Shown in pieces: positions 9,158-17,164 of a DNA stretch of 64,000 nt. The stretch is from Streptomyces sp. NRRL F-5126 (GTDB lineage: Bacteria; Actinomycetota; Actinomycetes; Streptomycetales; Streptomycetaceae): contig NZ_JOFZ01000011.1 in the NCBI RefSeq assembly GCF_000721265.1, positions 186,001-250,000 of the forward strand, given 5' to 3'. Both the position numbers and the translations under genes were made by a program. The stretch's first letter is position 1. Every line of letters begins with the position of its first letter. The notes beneath the pieces were generated by a model. It did not search any database. It was not told the origin of the DNA and saw nothing but the letters and a program-made list of their open reading frames with translations.

Positions 9158-11545
9158 ATGAGTGACGAGCCGTCACGGCAGGACGGGGACCCGGACGACG
9201 CGCGCGAGGGCGGCGGCCCCTCCCGGGCCACGCCCTCGGGAGCCGGCCAGGCAGGCGGGACGCCCGTCGGGGCATCGCCCGCCGCGGACGCCAACCCGCC
9301 GGGCAGGTCCAGGCGCCGCCGTCCGCGGCGCACCGGCTGGCGCAGGCTCGTCCCGACGTGGCGCATGGTGCTCTACACCGTCGTCGCGGTCGTCGTGCTC
9401 GTGGTCGGCGGCTTCATCGCCGGCTACAAGCTCGTCGACATCCCGCCCGCCAACGCCGCCGCCACCGCGCAGTCGAACGTCTACCTGTACGCGGACGGCA
9501 CGCAGATCGCGCGCGACGGCGACATCAACCGGGAGAACGTGCCACTCTCCCAGGTGCCCAGGACGGTGCGGCGCGCGGTGCTCGCCGCCGAGGACCGCGG
9601 CTTCTACAGCGAACCCGCCGTCGACCCGCCCGGCATGGTGCGCGCCGCCTGGAACACCGTCACCGGCAAGGGCACGCAGGGCGGTTCGACCATCACGCAG
9701 CAGTACGTCAAGAACTACTACCTCGGCCAGCAGCAGACCGTCGTCCGCAAGGCCAAGGAGTTCTTCATCGCGGTCAAGCTGGGCCGCGAGCAGTCCAAGC
9801 GGCAGATCCTGCGGGGCTACCTGAACACCAGCTACTTCGGCCGCAACGCGTACGGCGTCCAGGCGGCCGCGCAAGCCTACTACGGCGAGAACATCGACAA
9901 GATCGACACCGCGCAGGGCGCCTACCTGGCCTCCCTGCTCAACGCGCCCAGCGAGTTCGACGTGATCGCGCACCCGGAGAACACCTCTGCCGCCAAGGCC
10001 CGCTGGAACTACGTGCTTGACGGCATGGTCAAGGAGCACTGGCTGAGCGAGGCGGCCCGCGCCAAGCTGTCCTTCCCCACCCCGACGCGCTCGGGCCCCT
10101 CGACCGCGGGCCTGACGGGGCAGCGCGGCTACATCGTCCGCGCCGTCAAGGACTACCTCGCAGGCCGCAGGATCCTCGACGAGGACACCCTCGCGAGCGG
10201 CGGCTACCGGATCACCACCACACTGCGCAAGCCCCGGCAGGACGCGCTGGTCAAAGCGGTCGACGACAACGTCAACTCGAAGCTGTCGAAGGACCGGGAC
10301 GCCGACCGCGACGTCCGCGTGGGCGGCGCGTCCGTCGATCCGGCCACGGGCGACGTCGTGGCGATGTACGGCGGCATCGACTACACCAAGCAGTTCGTGA
10401 ACAACGCGACCCGGCGTGACTTCCAGGTCGGCTCGACGTTCAAGCCGTTCGTGCTCGCCGCCGCGCTCCAGAACGGCTCGCACACGCAAAGCGGCGACCT
10501 CATCACGCCCAACACCACCTACAACGGCGACAACCACCGCATGGTGCAGGGTCCGAACGGCCCCACCGGCTACGCCCCTGCCAACGAGGACGACCACGAC
10601 TACGGCGACATCGACGTGCGCACGGCCACCAACAAGTCCGTCAACGCCGTCTACGCCCAGATGGCCGAGGACGTCGGCCCGTCCACCGTCGAGCAGACGG
10701 CGATCAGCCTCGGCCTGCCCGCGTCCACCCCCGACCTCACCGCCACCCCGTCCATCGCGCTCGGACCCGCCACCGCGAGTGTCCTCGACATGGCGCAGGC
10801 GTACGCGACGCTCGCCAACCACGGCGTGCGCCAGGACTGCACGCTCGTCGCGCGGATCACGAAGAACGGCACGGCGGTCGCGCTGCCGAAGCGGCCGCCG
10901 GCGCAGGCCGTCAGCAGGCAGGCGGCCGACACCACCACGGCGGTCCTGCGCACCGTCGTCGACAGCAAGGGCGGCACCGGCACGGCGGCGCGGGCGGCGG
11001 GAAGGCCGGCCGCGGGCAAGACGGGCACGGCGGAGAACGACAAGGCCGCCTGGTTCGCGGGCTACACACCGGACCTGACGACCGTCGTCGCGCTGATGGG
11101 CGCCGACCCGAAGAGCGCACGGCACGAGCCGCTGTACGGGGCGCTCGGCCTGGGACGCGTCAACGGCGGCGGCCCGTCCGCGCAGATCTGGGCCCAGTAC
11201 ACGGCGGCGGCGCTGAAGGACGCCCCGGTGCGCAGCTTCGACCTGCACCTCCTGCCGGACGCCGAGCAGCACCACAAGCCCTCGGGCGCACCGTCCTCGG
11301 GCGCACCCTCCGACGGGCCCAGCGGCACGGGTGGCACCGGCGGCGACACCGGCACCACCGGCGCGGACTCCACGGGCGGGGACTCCACCGGCGGGGACAC
11401 CGCGGGAAACACCGATGGAGGCGGCACCGGGGGCACCGGGGACACCGGCGGCACGGACGGCGGTGACAGCGGCGACAGCGGGGGCACGACGGACGGCGGT
11501 GACGGCGGGGGCACGACAGACGGCGGCGGCCAGACCGGCACATAG
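9158..11545 (+). CDS. Bifunctional penicillin-binding protein (class A)
   Basis: 795 residues. A basic cytosolic tail and one membrane anchor (about residues 68-90) are followed by a glycosyltransferase family 51 domain with the catalytic glutamate in AAEDRGF (E145) and the QGGSTITQQYVKN motif. The transpeptidase domain has all three penicillin-binding motifs: S426-T-F-K429, S494-V-N and K621-T-G. The last 110 residues are a Gly/Thr/Asp-rich repeat tail, common in streptomycete class A enzymes. It polymerises and cross-links peptidoglycan outside the membrane. An excellent GAGGAGG site precedes the ATG. Confidence 0.95.
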   Translation: MSDEPSRQDGDPDDAREGGGPSRATPSGAGQAGGTPVGASPAADANPPGRSRRRRPRRTGWRRLVPTWRMVLYTVVAVVVLVVGGFIAGYKLVDIPPANAAATAQSNVYLYADGTQIARDGDINRENVPLSQVPRTVRRAVLAAEDRGFYSEPAVDPPGMVRAAWNTVTGKGTQGGSTITQQYVKNYYLGQQQTVVRKAKEFFIAVKLGREQSKRQILRGYLNTSYFGRNAYGVQAAAQAYYGENIDKIDTAQGAYLASLLNAPSEFDVIAHPENTSAAKARWNYVLDGMVKEHWLSEAARAKLSFPTPTRSGPSTAGLTGQRGYIVRAVKDYLAGRRILDEDTLASGGYRITTTLRKPRQDALVKAVDDNVNSKLSKDRDADRDVRVGGASVDPATGDVVAMYGGIDYTKQFVNNATRRDFQVGSTFKPFVLAAALQNGSHTQSGDLITPNTTYNGDNHRMVQGPNGPTGYAPANEDDHDYGDIDVRTATNKSVNAVYAQMAEDVGPSTVEQTAISLGLPASTPDLTATPSIALGPATASVLDMAQAYATLANHGVRQDCTLVARITKNGTAVALPKRPPAQAVSRQAADTTTAVLRTVVDSKGGTGTAARAAGRPAAGKTGTAENDKAAWFAGYTPDLTTVVALMGADPKSARHEPLYGALGLGRVNGGGPSAQIWAQYTAAALKDAPVRSFDLHLLPDAEQHHKPSGAPSSGAPSDGPSGTGGTGGDTGTTGADSTGGDSTGGDTAGNTDGGGTGGTGDTGGTDGGDSGDSGGTTDGGDGGGTTDGGGQTGT

Positions 11546-11586
11546 CAGGGGTCAAGTAGCCACCCGCAGCTGCTACTTGCCCCCTG
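11546..11586. terminator. Bidirectional terminator between PBP and gdx genes
   Basis: Long inverted repeat: arm CAGGGGTCAAGTAGC at 11546-11560 pairs with GCTACTTGCCCCCTG at 11572-11586, with a single mismatch, around an 11-base loop. It overlaps the last codons of the small exporter gene and starts just after the stop of the PBP gene, so it can end transcription from both sides. Confidence 0.8.
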
Positions 11587-11896
11587 ACGTGGCCTCAAGG
11601 CCCACCACCGCCACCACCAGCAGGCACACGAAGAAGATGCGCGCCGCGGTCACCGGCTCGTGCAGCGCCACCATGCCGACCACCGCCGCGCCGACCGCGC
11701 CGATCCCCACCCACACGCCGTACGTGGTACCGATCGGCAGCGACTTCGCGGCCTGCGCCAGCAGCAGCATGCTCGCGACGACCCCGGCGACGGTGATCAC
11801 ACTCGGCCACAGCCGGGTGAACCCGTCACTGAACTTCAGGCCGATGGACCAGACGATCTCCAGCAGCCCGGCCACGAAAAGGAGAACCCACGCCAC
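11573..11896 (-). CDS. gdx: SMR-family guanidinium exporter (Gdx/SugE type)
   Basis: 107 residues from the GTG at 11896 (GGAGG site 7 bases upstream), the standard SMR length with four membrane helices. The essential glutamate is E13 in AGLLEIVW. The stretches GLKFSDGFTR and KSLPIGTTYGVW follow the Gdx/SugE subtype rather than the multidrug EmrE subtype; established work shows that Gdx proteins exchange guanidinium for protons. A guanidine-III riboswitch candidate in the leader supports this substrate. The upstream in-frame extension to 12058 lies inside the regulatory leader and is not coding. Confidence 0.9.
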   Translation of the reverse strand: MAWVLLFVAGLLEIVWSIGLKFSDGFTRLWPSVITVAGVVASMLLLAQAAKSLPIGTTYGVWVGIGAVGAAVVGMVALHEPVTAARIFFVCLLVVAVVGLEATSGGK

Positions 11897-11931
11897 GACG
11901 ACACCTCCGGGAGGAGCACACAAGGACAGGT

Positions 11932-11985
11932 GCGTCGTCTTTGCGTTCTCGCCTTCGGGGCCCGGTACGGCGCGTCTCGTCGGGG
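11932..11985 (-). promoter_or_regulatory. Candidate guanidine-III riboswitch controlling gdx
   Basis: In the gdx leader the RNA reads CCCGACGAG, then GCGCCGUACCGGG, and after an insert AAGACGACGC. These match the conserved parts of the guanidine-III (ykkC-III) aptamer as I remember it: ACGAG, GCGCCGUACC and a 3' AAGACG strand. The outer stem CCCG/CGGG (11984-11981 with 11964-11961) keeps pairing with different bases from the Thermobifida version. The pseudoknot GCGCCGU with ACGACGC has one mismatch. The 3' pseudoknot strand can also pair with the ribosome site at 11906-11897, which suggests a translational switch. The gene downstream fits exactly. Confidence 0.78.
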
Positions 11986-12034
11986 CTGCTCCCGACGGTA
12001 GCAAATCCGCCCGGGCAGGGCCTTGAGCCGAGCA

Positions 12035-12068
12035 CGAGGGCCCGGTGACCTCGGTCACCGGGCCCTCG
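12035..12068 (-). terminator. Terminator after groES-like gene
   Basis: Perfect 16-base-pair hairpin (arms CGAGGGCCCGGTGACC and its complement, 2-base loop), 41 bases past the stop of the GroES-like gene on the minus strand and upstream of the gdx leader. Tandem GCGAGTC units lie beside it at about 12085-12107. Confidence 0.75.
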
Positions 12069-12108
12069 CCCGATCGTCGCTCGCGGGTCGCGAGTCGCGA
12101 GTCGCGAC

Positions 12109-12447
12109 CTACAGATACAGCCCCGTGGCGTCCACCGCGCCCTCGAACCGGTCGGCGGCCACCGCGTGCAGATCGCGCTCCCGCATCAGGACGTAGGGGA
12201 CGCCGCGCACCTCGACCTCCGCGCGGTCCTCCGGGTCGTACAGCACCCGGTCTCCGGGCTCGACCGTCCGCACGTTCTGCCCGACGGCGACCACCTCGGC
12301 CCAGGCCAGTCTCCGGCCGACCGCCGCGGTCGCCGGGATCACGATGCCGCCGGAGGAACGCCGCTCGCCCTCCGGGATGTCCGTCGTGACCAGCACACGG
12401 TCATGGAGCATCCGGATGGGCAGCTTCTCGTGGGTGTTGTCGCTCAC
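12109..12447 (-). CDS. GroES-like (Cpn10 fold) co-chaperone family protein
   Basis: 112 residues from a GTG at 12447. The motif IRMLHDRVLVTTD at the N-terminus, then GGIVIPATA (mobile-loop position) and VEPGDRVLYDPE in the second half give the Cpn10 fold. It diverges from housekeeping GroES and has no groEL beside it, so it is a paralogue of unknown partner rather than the main co-chaperone. A GTG two codons upstream is an alternative start. It follows the DUF3618 gene by 84 bases. Confidence 0.82.
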   Translation of the reverse strand: MSDNTHEKLPIRMLHDRVLVTTDIPEGERRSSGGIVIPATAAVGRRLAWAEVVAVGQNVRTVEPGDRVLYDPEDRAEVEVRGVPYVLMRERDLHAVAADRFEGAVDATGLYL

Positions 12448-12531
12448 GGCCACGAACCTACCTGGCGCGGCCGCCACCCGGCGCCACAGGGGTGGCAGGC
12501 CCTCCCGCCGCACCCGGCACGCCGCGGCAGG

Positions 12532-12885
12532 TCACTTACGGCGGCGCCGCGCCGAGACGGTGAGCAGGCCCACCACGCCGACCACCACAAGCGCCACCGG
12601 CACCACACGCGCCAGCCGCGGCGCACCGTCGTCGCCGACGAACTGCGCCTTCACGTCCGAGACCGTCCGGTTGACGGCGACGAACGCACGGCCCGCCGTC
12701 TGATCCACGGTGGAAGCCACCCGGGCCTTGGCGTCGCCCATGACCGTCTTGGGGTGCACGCGCACCCCGATCTCGTCGAGCGTCTCGGCAAGCTTGCCCC
12801 GCCGGCGGACGATGTCCGCCTCGATCTGCGCAGGGGTCCTCGCATCGGCATCCGACACCGCGCCGCCTCCGTCGTCCCTCGTCAT
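12532..12885 (-). CDS. DUF3618 family membrane protein
   Basis: 117 residues. The N-terminal RTPAQIEADIVRRRGKLAETLDEI is the DUF3618 signature. A C-terminal membrane helix (about residues 92-110) ends in a run of basic residues. It is a single-pass protein with the bulk of the chain on one side. The function is not known. Its stop is 84 bases before the GroES-like gene on the same strand, and it is divergent from the peroxiredoxin gene. Confidence 0.85.
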   Translation of the reverse strand: MTRDDGGGAVSDADARTPAQIEADIVRRRGKLAETLDEIGVRVHPKTVMGDAKARVASTVDQTAGRAFVAVNRTVSDVKAQFVGDDGAPRLARVVPVALVVVGVVGLLTVSARRRRK

Positions 12886-13056
12886 ATCCGGTTCACCTTC
12901 GTCGACAGTCTGTCAGTACAACCGCATCCGCACCCGGCGGCACCCCCTATTACGCTCGGCGGCGTACGCCCCGGCGCGACGACACGCGCGGCGCGGTGTA
13001 CGACTACCGCTTCCCCGCCTCGGCTTCCCCGCCCCGGCCCGAATACGGAGAGACCC

Positions 13057-13524
13057 ATGACCGAACGCCTCGCACCCGGCGACACCGCCCCCGACTTCAC
13101 CCTCCCCGACGCGGACGGCAACGACGTCTCGCTCGCCGACCACAAGGGCCGCAAGGTCATCGTCTACTTCTACCCGGCAGCGCTGACCCCCGGCTGCACG
13201 AAGCAGGCGTGCGATTTCACGGACAACCTCGAAGTGCTGGCCGGGGCCGGTTACGACGTGATCGGTGTGTCTCCGGACAAGCCGGAGAAACTTGCGAAGT
13301 TCCGGGACAAGGAGAACCTGAAAGTGACACTCCTCGCCGATCCCTCGAAAGGCGTCCTCGAGTCGTACGGAGCGTTCGGCGAGAAGAAAATGTACGGAAA
13401 GACGGTGACGGGGGTCATTCGTTCGACGATCGTCGTGGACGAGGAGGGAAAAGTGGAGCGCGCCCTGTACAACGTGCGGGCCACAGGCCACGTGGCGAAG
13501 ATCATCAAGGACCTGGGAATCTGA
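13057..13524 (+). CDS. bcp: Thiol peroxidase, BCP-type peroxiredoxin
   Basis: 155 residues, the usual length. The segment FYPAALTPGCTKQACDF carries the peroxidatic cysteine C47 and the resolving cysteine C52, the spacing of atypical two-cysteine BCP/PrxQ enzymes. It reduces hydrogen peroxide and organic hydroperoxides with thioredoxin in the cytosol. The start has a CGGAGAG site. It stands alone, followed 116 bases later by a transporter gene. Confidence 0.93.
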   Translation: MTERLAPGDTAPDFTLPDADGNDVSLADHKGRKVIVYFYPAALTPGCTKQACDFTDNLEVLAGAGYDVIGVSPDKPEKLAKFRDKENLKVTLLADPSKGVLESYGAFGEKKMYGKTVTGVIRSTIVVDEEGKVERALYNVRATGHVAKIIKDLGI

Positions 13525-13640
13525 CGGGTCCTGCCCGCGGCATGTGACCGGGGTCGCACTTGTGTACGACCCGGGTTTGCGAACGCTTCAAGCGCGCAGA
13601 AGGTTCCATTGGACTCTGTTGTACGCAGAAAGGAACCCGC

Positions 13641-15143
13641 ATGGCCGGCCAGGATTACCAGGAAACGGCCGACCCGGCTGCGGTCCGGCGCCACCCCACT
13701 CTCTTCCGCACGATCAAACAACGACGCAACCCGCGTCTGCGCAGATCAGACATAACCGTCACGGACGAGCGCGCCGTCAAACGCGCCGTGAAAGCGGCCG
13801 CTCTCGGTAACGCCATGGAGTGGTACGACTTCGGTATCTACAGCTACATGGCGGGGACGATCGGCAAGGTCTTCTTCCCCGGCGGCAGCGGCACCGTCCA
13901 GCTGCTGCTGACGTTCGCGACCTTCGCCATCTCCTTCCTGGTCAGGCCGCTCGGCAGCGTCGTGCTCGGCCCGCTGGGTGACAAGGTCGGCAGGCAGCGC
14001 ATCCTCGCGCTGACCATGCTGATGATGGCCTTCGGCACGTTCTTCATCGGTGTCCTGCCCTCGTACCACTCCATAGGCCTGTGGGCGCCGGCGCTGCTGA
14101 TCCTGCTGCGCCTGGTGCAGGGCTTCTCCACCGGCGGCGAGTACGGCGGCGCCTCGACGTTCATCGCCGAGTACGCGCCCGACAAGCGCCGCGGATTCTT
14201 CGGCAGCTTCCTCGAGTTCGGCACGCTCGCCGGCTACGTGGGCGCGGCCGGCCTCGTCACGCTGCTCACGGTCACGCTCGGCGACAGCGGCCTGCAGAGC
14301 TGGGGCTGGCGTCTGCCGTACCTGCTGGCGGCCCCGCTCGGCATCATCGGCCTCTACCTGCGGCTGAAGCTGGACGAGACCCCCGCGTTCCAGAAGCTGG
14401 CCAGCGAGAACACACAAGTGAGGGCCTCGGAGGCGGCGGACACCGTCGAGACCACCACCAGGGGCGACCTGAAAAAGATCTTCCGCAACTACTGGCGGCC
14501 GCTGGTGCTGTGCCTCGCGCTCGTCGCCGCGTACAACATCACGGACTACATGCTGCTGTCGTACATGCCGACGTACCTCTCGGACGAACTCGGCTACGGC
14601 ACCACCCACGGCCTCGTCATCCTGCTGGGCGTGATGGTGGCGATGATGCTGCTGATCAACCAGGTGGGCCGGCTCAACGACCGGTTCGGCAGGAAACCGC
14701 TGCTGCTCGGGGGCATGCTCGGGTTCCTGGTGCTGTCCATACCCGCGTTCCTGCTGATCAGGGACGGCAGCATCATCTTCATCATCATCGGCCTCGCCAT
14801 GCTGGGCCTCTCCCTGCTGTGCCTCCTCGGCACGATGTCCGCGGCGCTCCCGGCGCTCTTCCCGACCCAGGTGCGCTACGGCGGCCTGTCGATCGGCTAC
14901 AACGTCTCGACGTCCCTCTTCGGCGGCACGACACCGCTGGTCATCACGGCCCTGATCGACATCGGCCACACCAACCTGATGCCGGCGTACTACTCGACGG
15001 CCGCCGCCATCGTGGGCGTCATCGCCGTCCTCTGCATGAAGGAAACGGCCCAGCGCCCCCTGGACGGCTCCCCGCCCTCGGTCTCCACGGCGGAGGAGGC
15101 CGCGGAACTGGCCCACGAACAGGCCCCGGAGCCGCGCTTCTGA
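13641..15143 (+). CDS. MFS transporter, ProP-like (proline/betaine or dicarboxylate type)
   Basis: 500 residues from the ATG at 13641, which has an AGAAAGGA site; the frame is open further upstream but without a ribosome site. Twelve membrane segments are visible. The motif GNAMEWYDFGIYSYMAG at the first helix, RPLGSVVLGPLGDKVGR after helix 2 and RLVQGFSTGGEYGGASTF in helix 4 define the metabolite:proton symporter group that includes ProP, KgtP and ShiA. ProP takes up proline and glycine betaine; the actual substrate here is not certain. It ends at a strong terminator. Confidence 0.88.
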   Translation: MAGQDYQETADPAAVRRHPTLFRTIKQRRNPRLRRSDITVTDERAVKRAVKAAALGNAMEWYDFGIYSYMAGTIGKVFFPGGSGTVQLLLTFATFAISFLVRPLGSVVLGPLGDKVGRQRILALTMLMMAFGTFFIGVLPSYHSIGLWAPALLILLRLVQGFSTGGEYGGASTFIAEYAPDKRRGFFGSFLEFGTLAGYVGAAGLVTLLTVTLGDSGLQSWGWRLPYLLAAPLGIIGLYLRLKLDETPAFQKLASENTQVRASEAADTVETTTRGDLKKIFRNYWRPLVLCLALVAAYNITDYMLLSYMPTYLSDELGYGTTHGLVILLGVMVAMMLLINQVGRLNDRFGRKPLLLGGMLGFLVLSIPAFLLIRDGSIIFIIIGLAMLGLSLLCLLGTMSAALPALFPTQVRYGGLSIGYNVSTSLFGGTTPLVITALIDIGHTNLMPAYYSTAAAIVGVIAVLCMKETAQRPLDGSPPSVSTAEEAAELAHEQAPEPRF

Positions 15144-15166
15144 CCGGCCCCTCCGCCAGCTATTCC

Positions 15167-15208
15167 CGTACGCCCCGGCGCGCCACCCAGCGCACGCCGG
15201 GGCGTACG
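15167..15208 (+). terminator. Terminator after MFS gene
   Basis: Perfect 14-base-pair stem: CGTACGCCCCGGCG at 15167-15180 pairs with 15195-15208, around a 14-base loop. It lies 24 bases after the transporter stop and about 100 bases before the HNH gene. Confidence 0.75.
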
Positions 15209-15305
15209 GCTGTGCGCCGCACCCCAGGTCGCAGTGACCCGGCCCTCTCCGACCTCGTTCTCCAGTACGAGGCGCCGAACGTGCGCCCGAGAACGGAGTG
15301 AGGAC

Positions 15306-16988
15306 ATGGCGCCCCGCAGATTGACCCGCGAGTTGCTGACGCAGGCGGCTCGGGCCACGAAGACATGGGACGACGCCGTCCGCTGGTGCGGCGGCGTCCC
15401 CACCCGTGGCAGCAGGCGTCACCTCCGGTCGCGGATGGCCGCCGAGGGCATCGACACGTCTCACTTCCCCAGTAACCGGGTCCGGCACAGCGAAGCGACG
15501 CTCAGGAGACTCGCGGCGGAGTCCACGAGCGTGGCGGAGGTCGTACGGCGCTTGGGCATCAGTCCGGTGGGCGGCAACCAGGCGCACATAGGCCGACGGA
15601 TCAGGGCGCTCGGCATCGACACGAGTCACTTCGCACGAGGACCCAGGAAGCGCGGCAATAGGCCCCCGAAGGAGAGGCTGGTGCTGAGCTCGGCCGCCGC
15701 CGGGCGCACACCTGGGGAAGCGCTGCGGCGATGGCTTCTGCTGTCCGGCAGACCGGAGACATGCGCGATGTGTGGAACGGCCGGCGAATGGAACGGCAGG
15801 CCGCTGCGTCTCCAGGTGGACCACAGGGACGGTCACTGGTGGGACAACCGACCCGAGAACCTGCGCCTCCTCTGCCCCAACTGCCACGCGGTCACGGACA
15901 CCTTTCGCGGCCGTCGCCGGTCCGGCTCCACGGAGCGCCGGCCTCCCCTGGCCCGCGCGGCCCTCGCAGAGGCCGTGTCCGACGCCGGCAGCATGGTGGA
16001 GCTTCTCCGGATCCTGCGCGTCCCGGACTCGGAAGCGGCTCGGGCGCGGGTACGACGCGACATCGCCACACATGGCCTGGACGCCTCGCACTTCGCCGGT
16101 CAAGGCACTCACAGGGGACGGTCGCGTGCCCGCCTGTCCGCGAAGGCGATCCTCAGCCCTTCCCGACCGGGCACTCCCCGCCGGAAGACTTACATGTTGC
16201 GCAGGGCATTGAGTGAGCTCGGCGTCGAAGCGGTGTGCGTGATGTGCGGGCTCGGGGACAGGTGGCGGGGCAGGAGGCTCGTCCTGGAGATCGACCACAT
16301 CAATGGCGACCGACTCGACAATCGCATCGAGAACCTGCGCTATCTGTGCCCTTCGTGCCACACGCAGACAGTCACCTACGGTGGTAACAAAACGCCTCGC
16401 CGCTCCAAAGCCGCCGTCGCGCCGCAACACCGCCCGGCGAGGCGGCGGGCTGCCGCCCCTGCCGTACCGCGGCCTCGCAAGCCGGAACCGACCGAGGAGG
16501 AACGAGCCGAGCTGAAGGCTGCCGTCGCCGACTCCGCCGGCTGGGCAGACCTCGTACGGAGGCTCGGGCTGCGGGCCAGCACGGGCAGGAGGCGGACGCT
16601 GCAGAAGCGTGTTGCCGACCTGGGTTTGGACACGAGCCACTTCAAACAGCGCAGCGCTTGGCGCACCTATGCCGACGACTCGATCGCCGAGGCGGTGGCG
16701 TCATCGGAGTCGATGCGAGAAGTGATCGACAAGCTGTGCGTCCGGATCAGTGTCGGCGCGCTCGCTCACATTGCACGCCGCATCGAAGCCATGGGCATCG
16801 ACACCAGTCACCTCGCGGACCTCCGGGACGGCGCGCAGGAGTTGCCGTTCACCAGGGAGGAGCTGAGGTCAGTCGCTGATTCCCGTCGCAGTGTGCGGGA
16901 GGTCGCACGCCGACTGGGCATCTCGGACGACACCCGGTCACGGAAGGCTCTGGGCAGGATGCTGGAGAAGCACGGCCTGGCGCCGTGA
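15306..16988 (+). CDS. Modular protein with two HNH nuclease domains and six repeat modules
   Basis: 560 residues from the ATG at 15306 (GGAGTGAGG site). Two complete HNH zinc-finger nuclease domains are visible: CAMC (153-156), VDH (171-173) and CPNCH (190-194); and CVMC (311-314), IDH (329-331) and CPSCH (348-352). Around them are repeats of about 45 residues that combine a helix-turn-helix-like segment (VAEVVRRLGIS) with an ending of the form G-I/L-D-T-S-H-F at 48-54, 103-109, 257-263, 440-446 and 497-503, plus a sixth module at the C-terminus that stops before this ending. The repeats may bind DNA in series. This layout suggests a homing- or defence-type nuclease. It ends 45 bases before a tRNA gene. 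Confidence 0.85.
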   Translation: MAPRRLTRELLTQAARATKTWDDAVRWCGGVPTRGSRRHLRSRMAAEGIDTSHFPSNRVRHSEATLRRLAAESTSVAEVVRRLGISPVGGNQAHIGRRIRALGIDTSHFARGPRKRGNRPPKERLVLSSAAAGRTPGEALRRWLLLSGRPETCAMCGTAGEWNGRPLRLQVDHRDGHWWDNRPENLRLLCPNCHAVTDTFRGRRRSGSTERRPPLARAALAEAVSDAGSMVELLRILRVPDSEAARARVRRDIATHGLDASHFAGQGTHRGRSRARLSAKAILSPSRPGTPRRKTYMLRRALSELGVEAVCVMCGLGDRWRGRRLVLEIDHINGDRLDNRIENLRYLCPSCHTQTVTYGGNKTPRRSKAAVAPQHRPARRRAAAPAVPRPRKPEPTEEERAELKAAVADSAGWADLVRRLGLRASTGRRRTLQKRVADLGLDTSHFKQRSAWRTYADDSIAEAVASSESMREVIDKLCVRISVGALAHIARRIEAMGIDTSHLADLRDGAQELPFTREELRSVADSRRSVREVARRLGISDDTRSRKALGRMLEKHGLAP

Positions 16989-17033
16989 CCCGACGATCGC
17001 TGGACAGCGTCTACCGCTACCATTGCGCAGCGG

Positions 17034-17108
17034 GCGCCTGTACTCCAACTGGTTAGAGAGACTAGTCCTAGGAACTAGGGGTTCTCGGTTCGAATCCGAG
17101 CAGGCGCA
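17034..17108 (+). tRNA. Atypical tRNA gene, apparent anticodon UAG
   Basis: 75 bases fold as a cloverleaf: acceptor stem GCGCCTG/CAGGCGC, a three-pair D stem CTC/GAG, an anticodon stem CTAGT/ACTAG (17062-17066 with 17074-17078), and T arm CTCGG-TTCGAAT-CCGAG. CCA is not encoded. The seven-base anticodon loop is CCTAGGA, so positions 34-36 read TAG (17069-17071). Position 33 is C instead of the near-universal T. A UAG anticodon would be leucine, but bacterial leucine tRNAs have a long variable arm and this one has five bases. The decoding identity is therefore unsettled (CTA or CCT if the loop slips). Confidence 0.82.
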
Positions 17109-17116
17109 CAAGGTAA

Positions 17117-17157
17117 ATAGAGCCCTCGGCCCTCGCTTCGAAGGCGGAGGGCTCTAT
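17117..17157. terminator. Bidirectional terminator of tRNA and rdgB
   Basis: Perfect 11-base-pair stem, ATAGAGCCCTC at 17117-17127 with GAGGGCTCTAT at 17147-17157, and a 19-base loop. It sits 9 bases after the tRNA and 8 bases before the rdgB stop, so it can end both convergent transcripts. Confidence 0.8.
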
Positions 17158-17164
17158 TGCGCGG

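Noticed and set aside
12109..12513. Longer start for the GroES-like gene
   Set aside because: The extra residues lack conservation features and the GTG at 12447 has a better position.
13746..16640. 964-residue minus-strand frame
   Set aside because: Antisense to the MFS and HNH genes, both of which have clear motifs.
15306..17157. Integrated mobile element at the tRNA
   Set aside because: No integrase, excision gene or second att copy is seen; only position suggests it.
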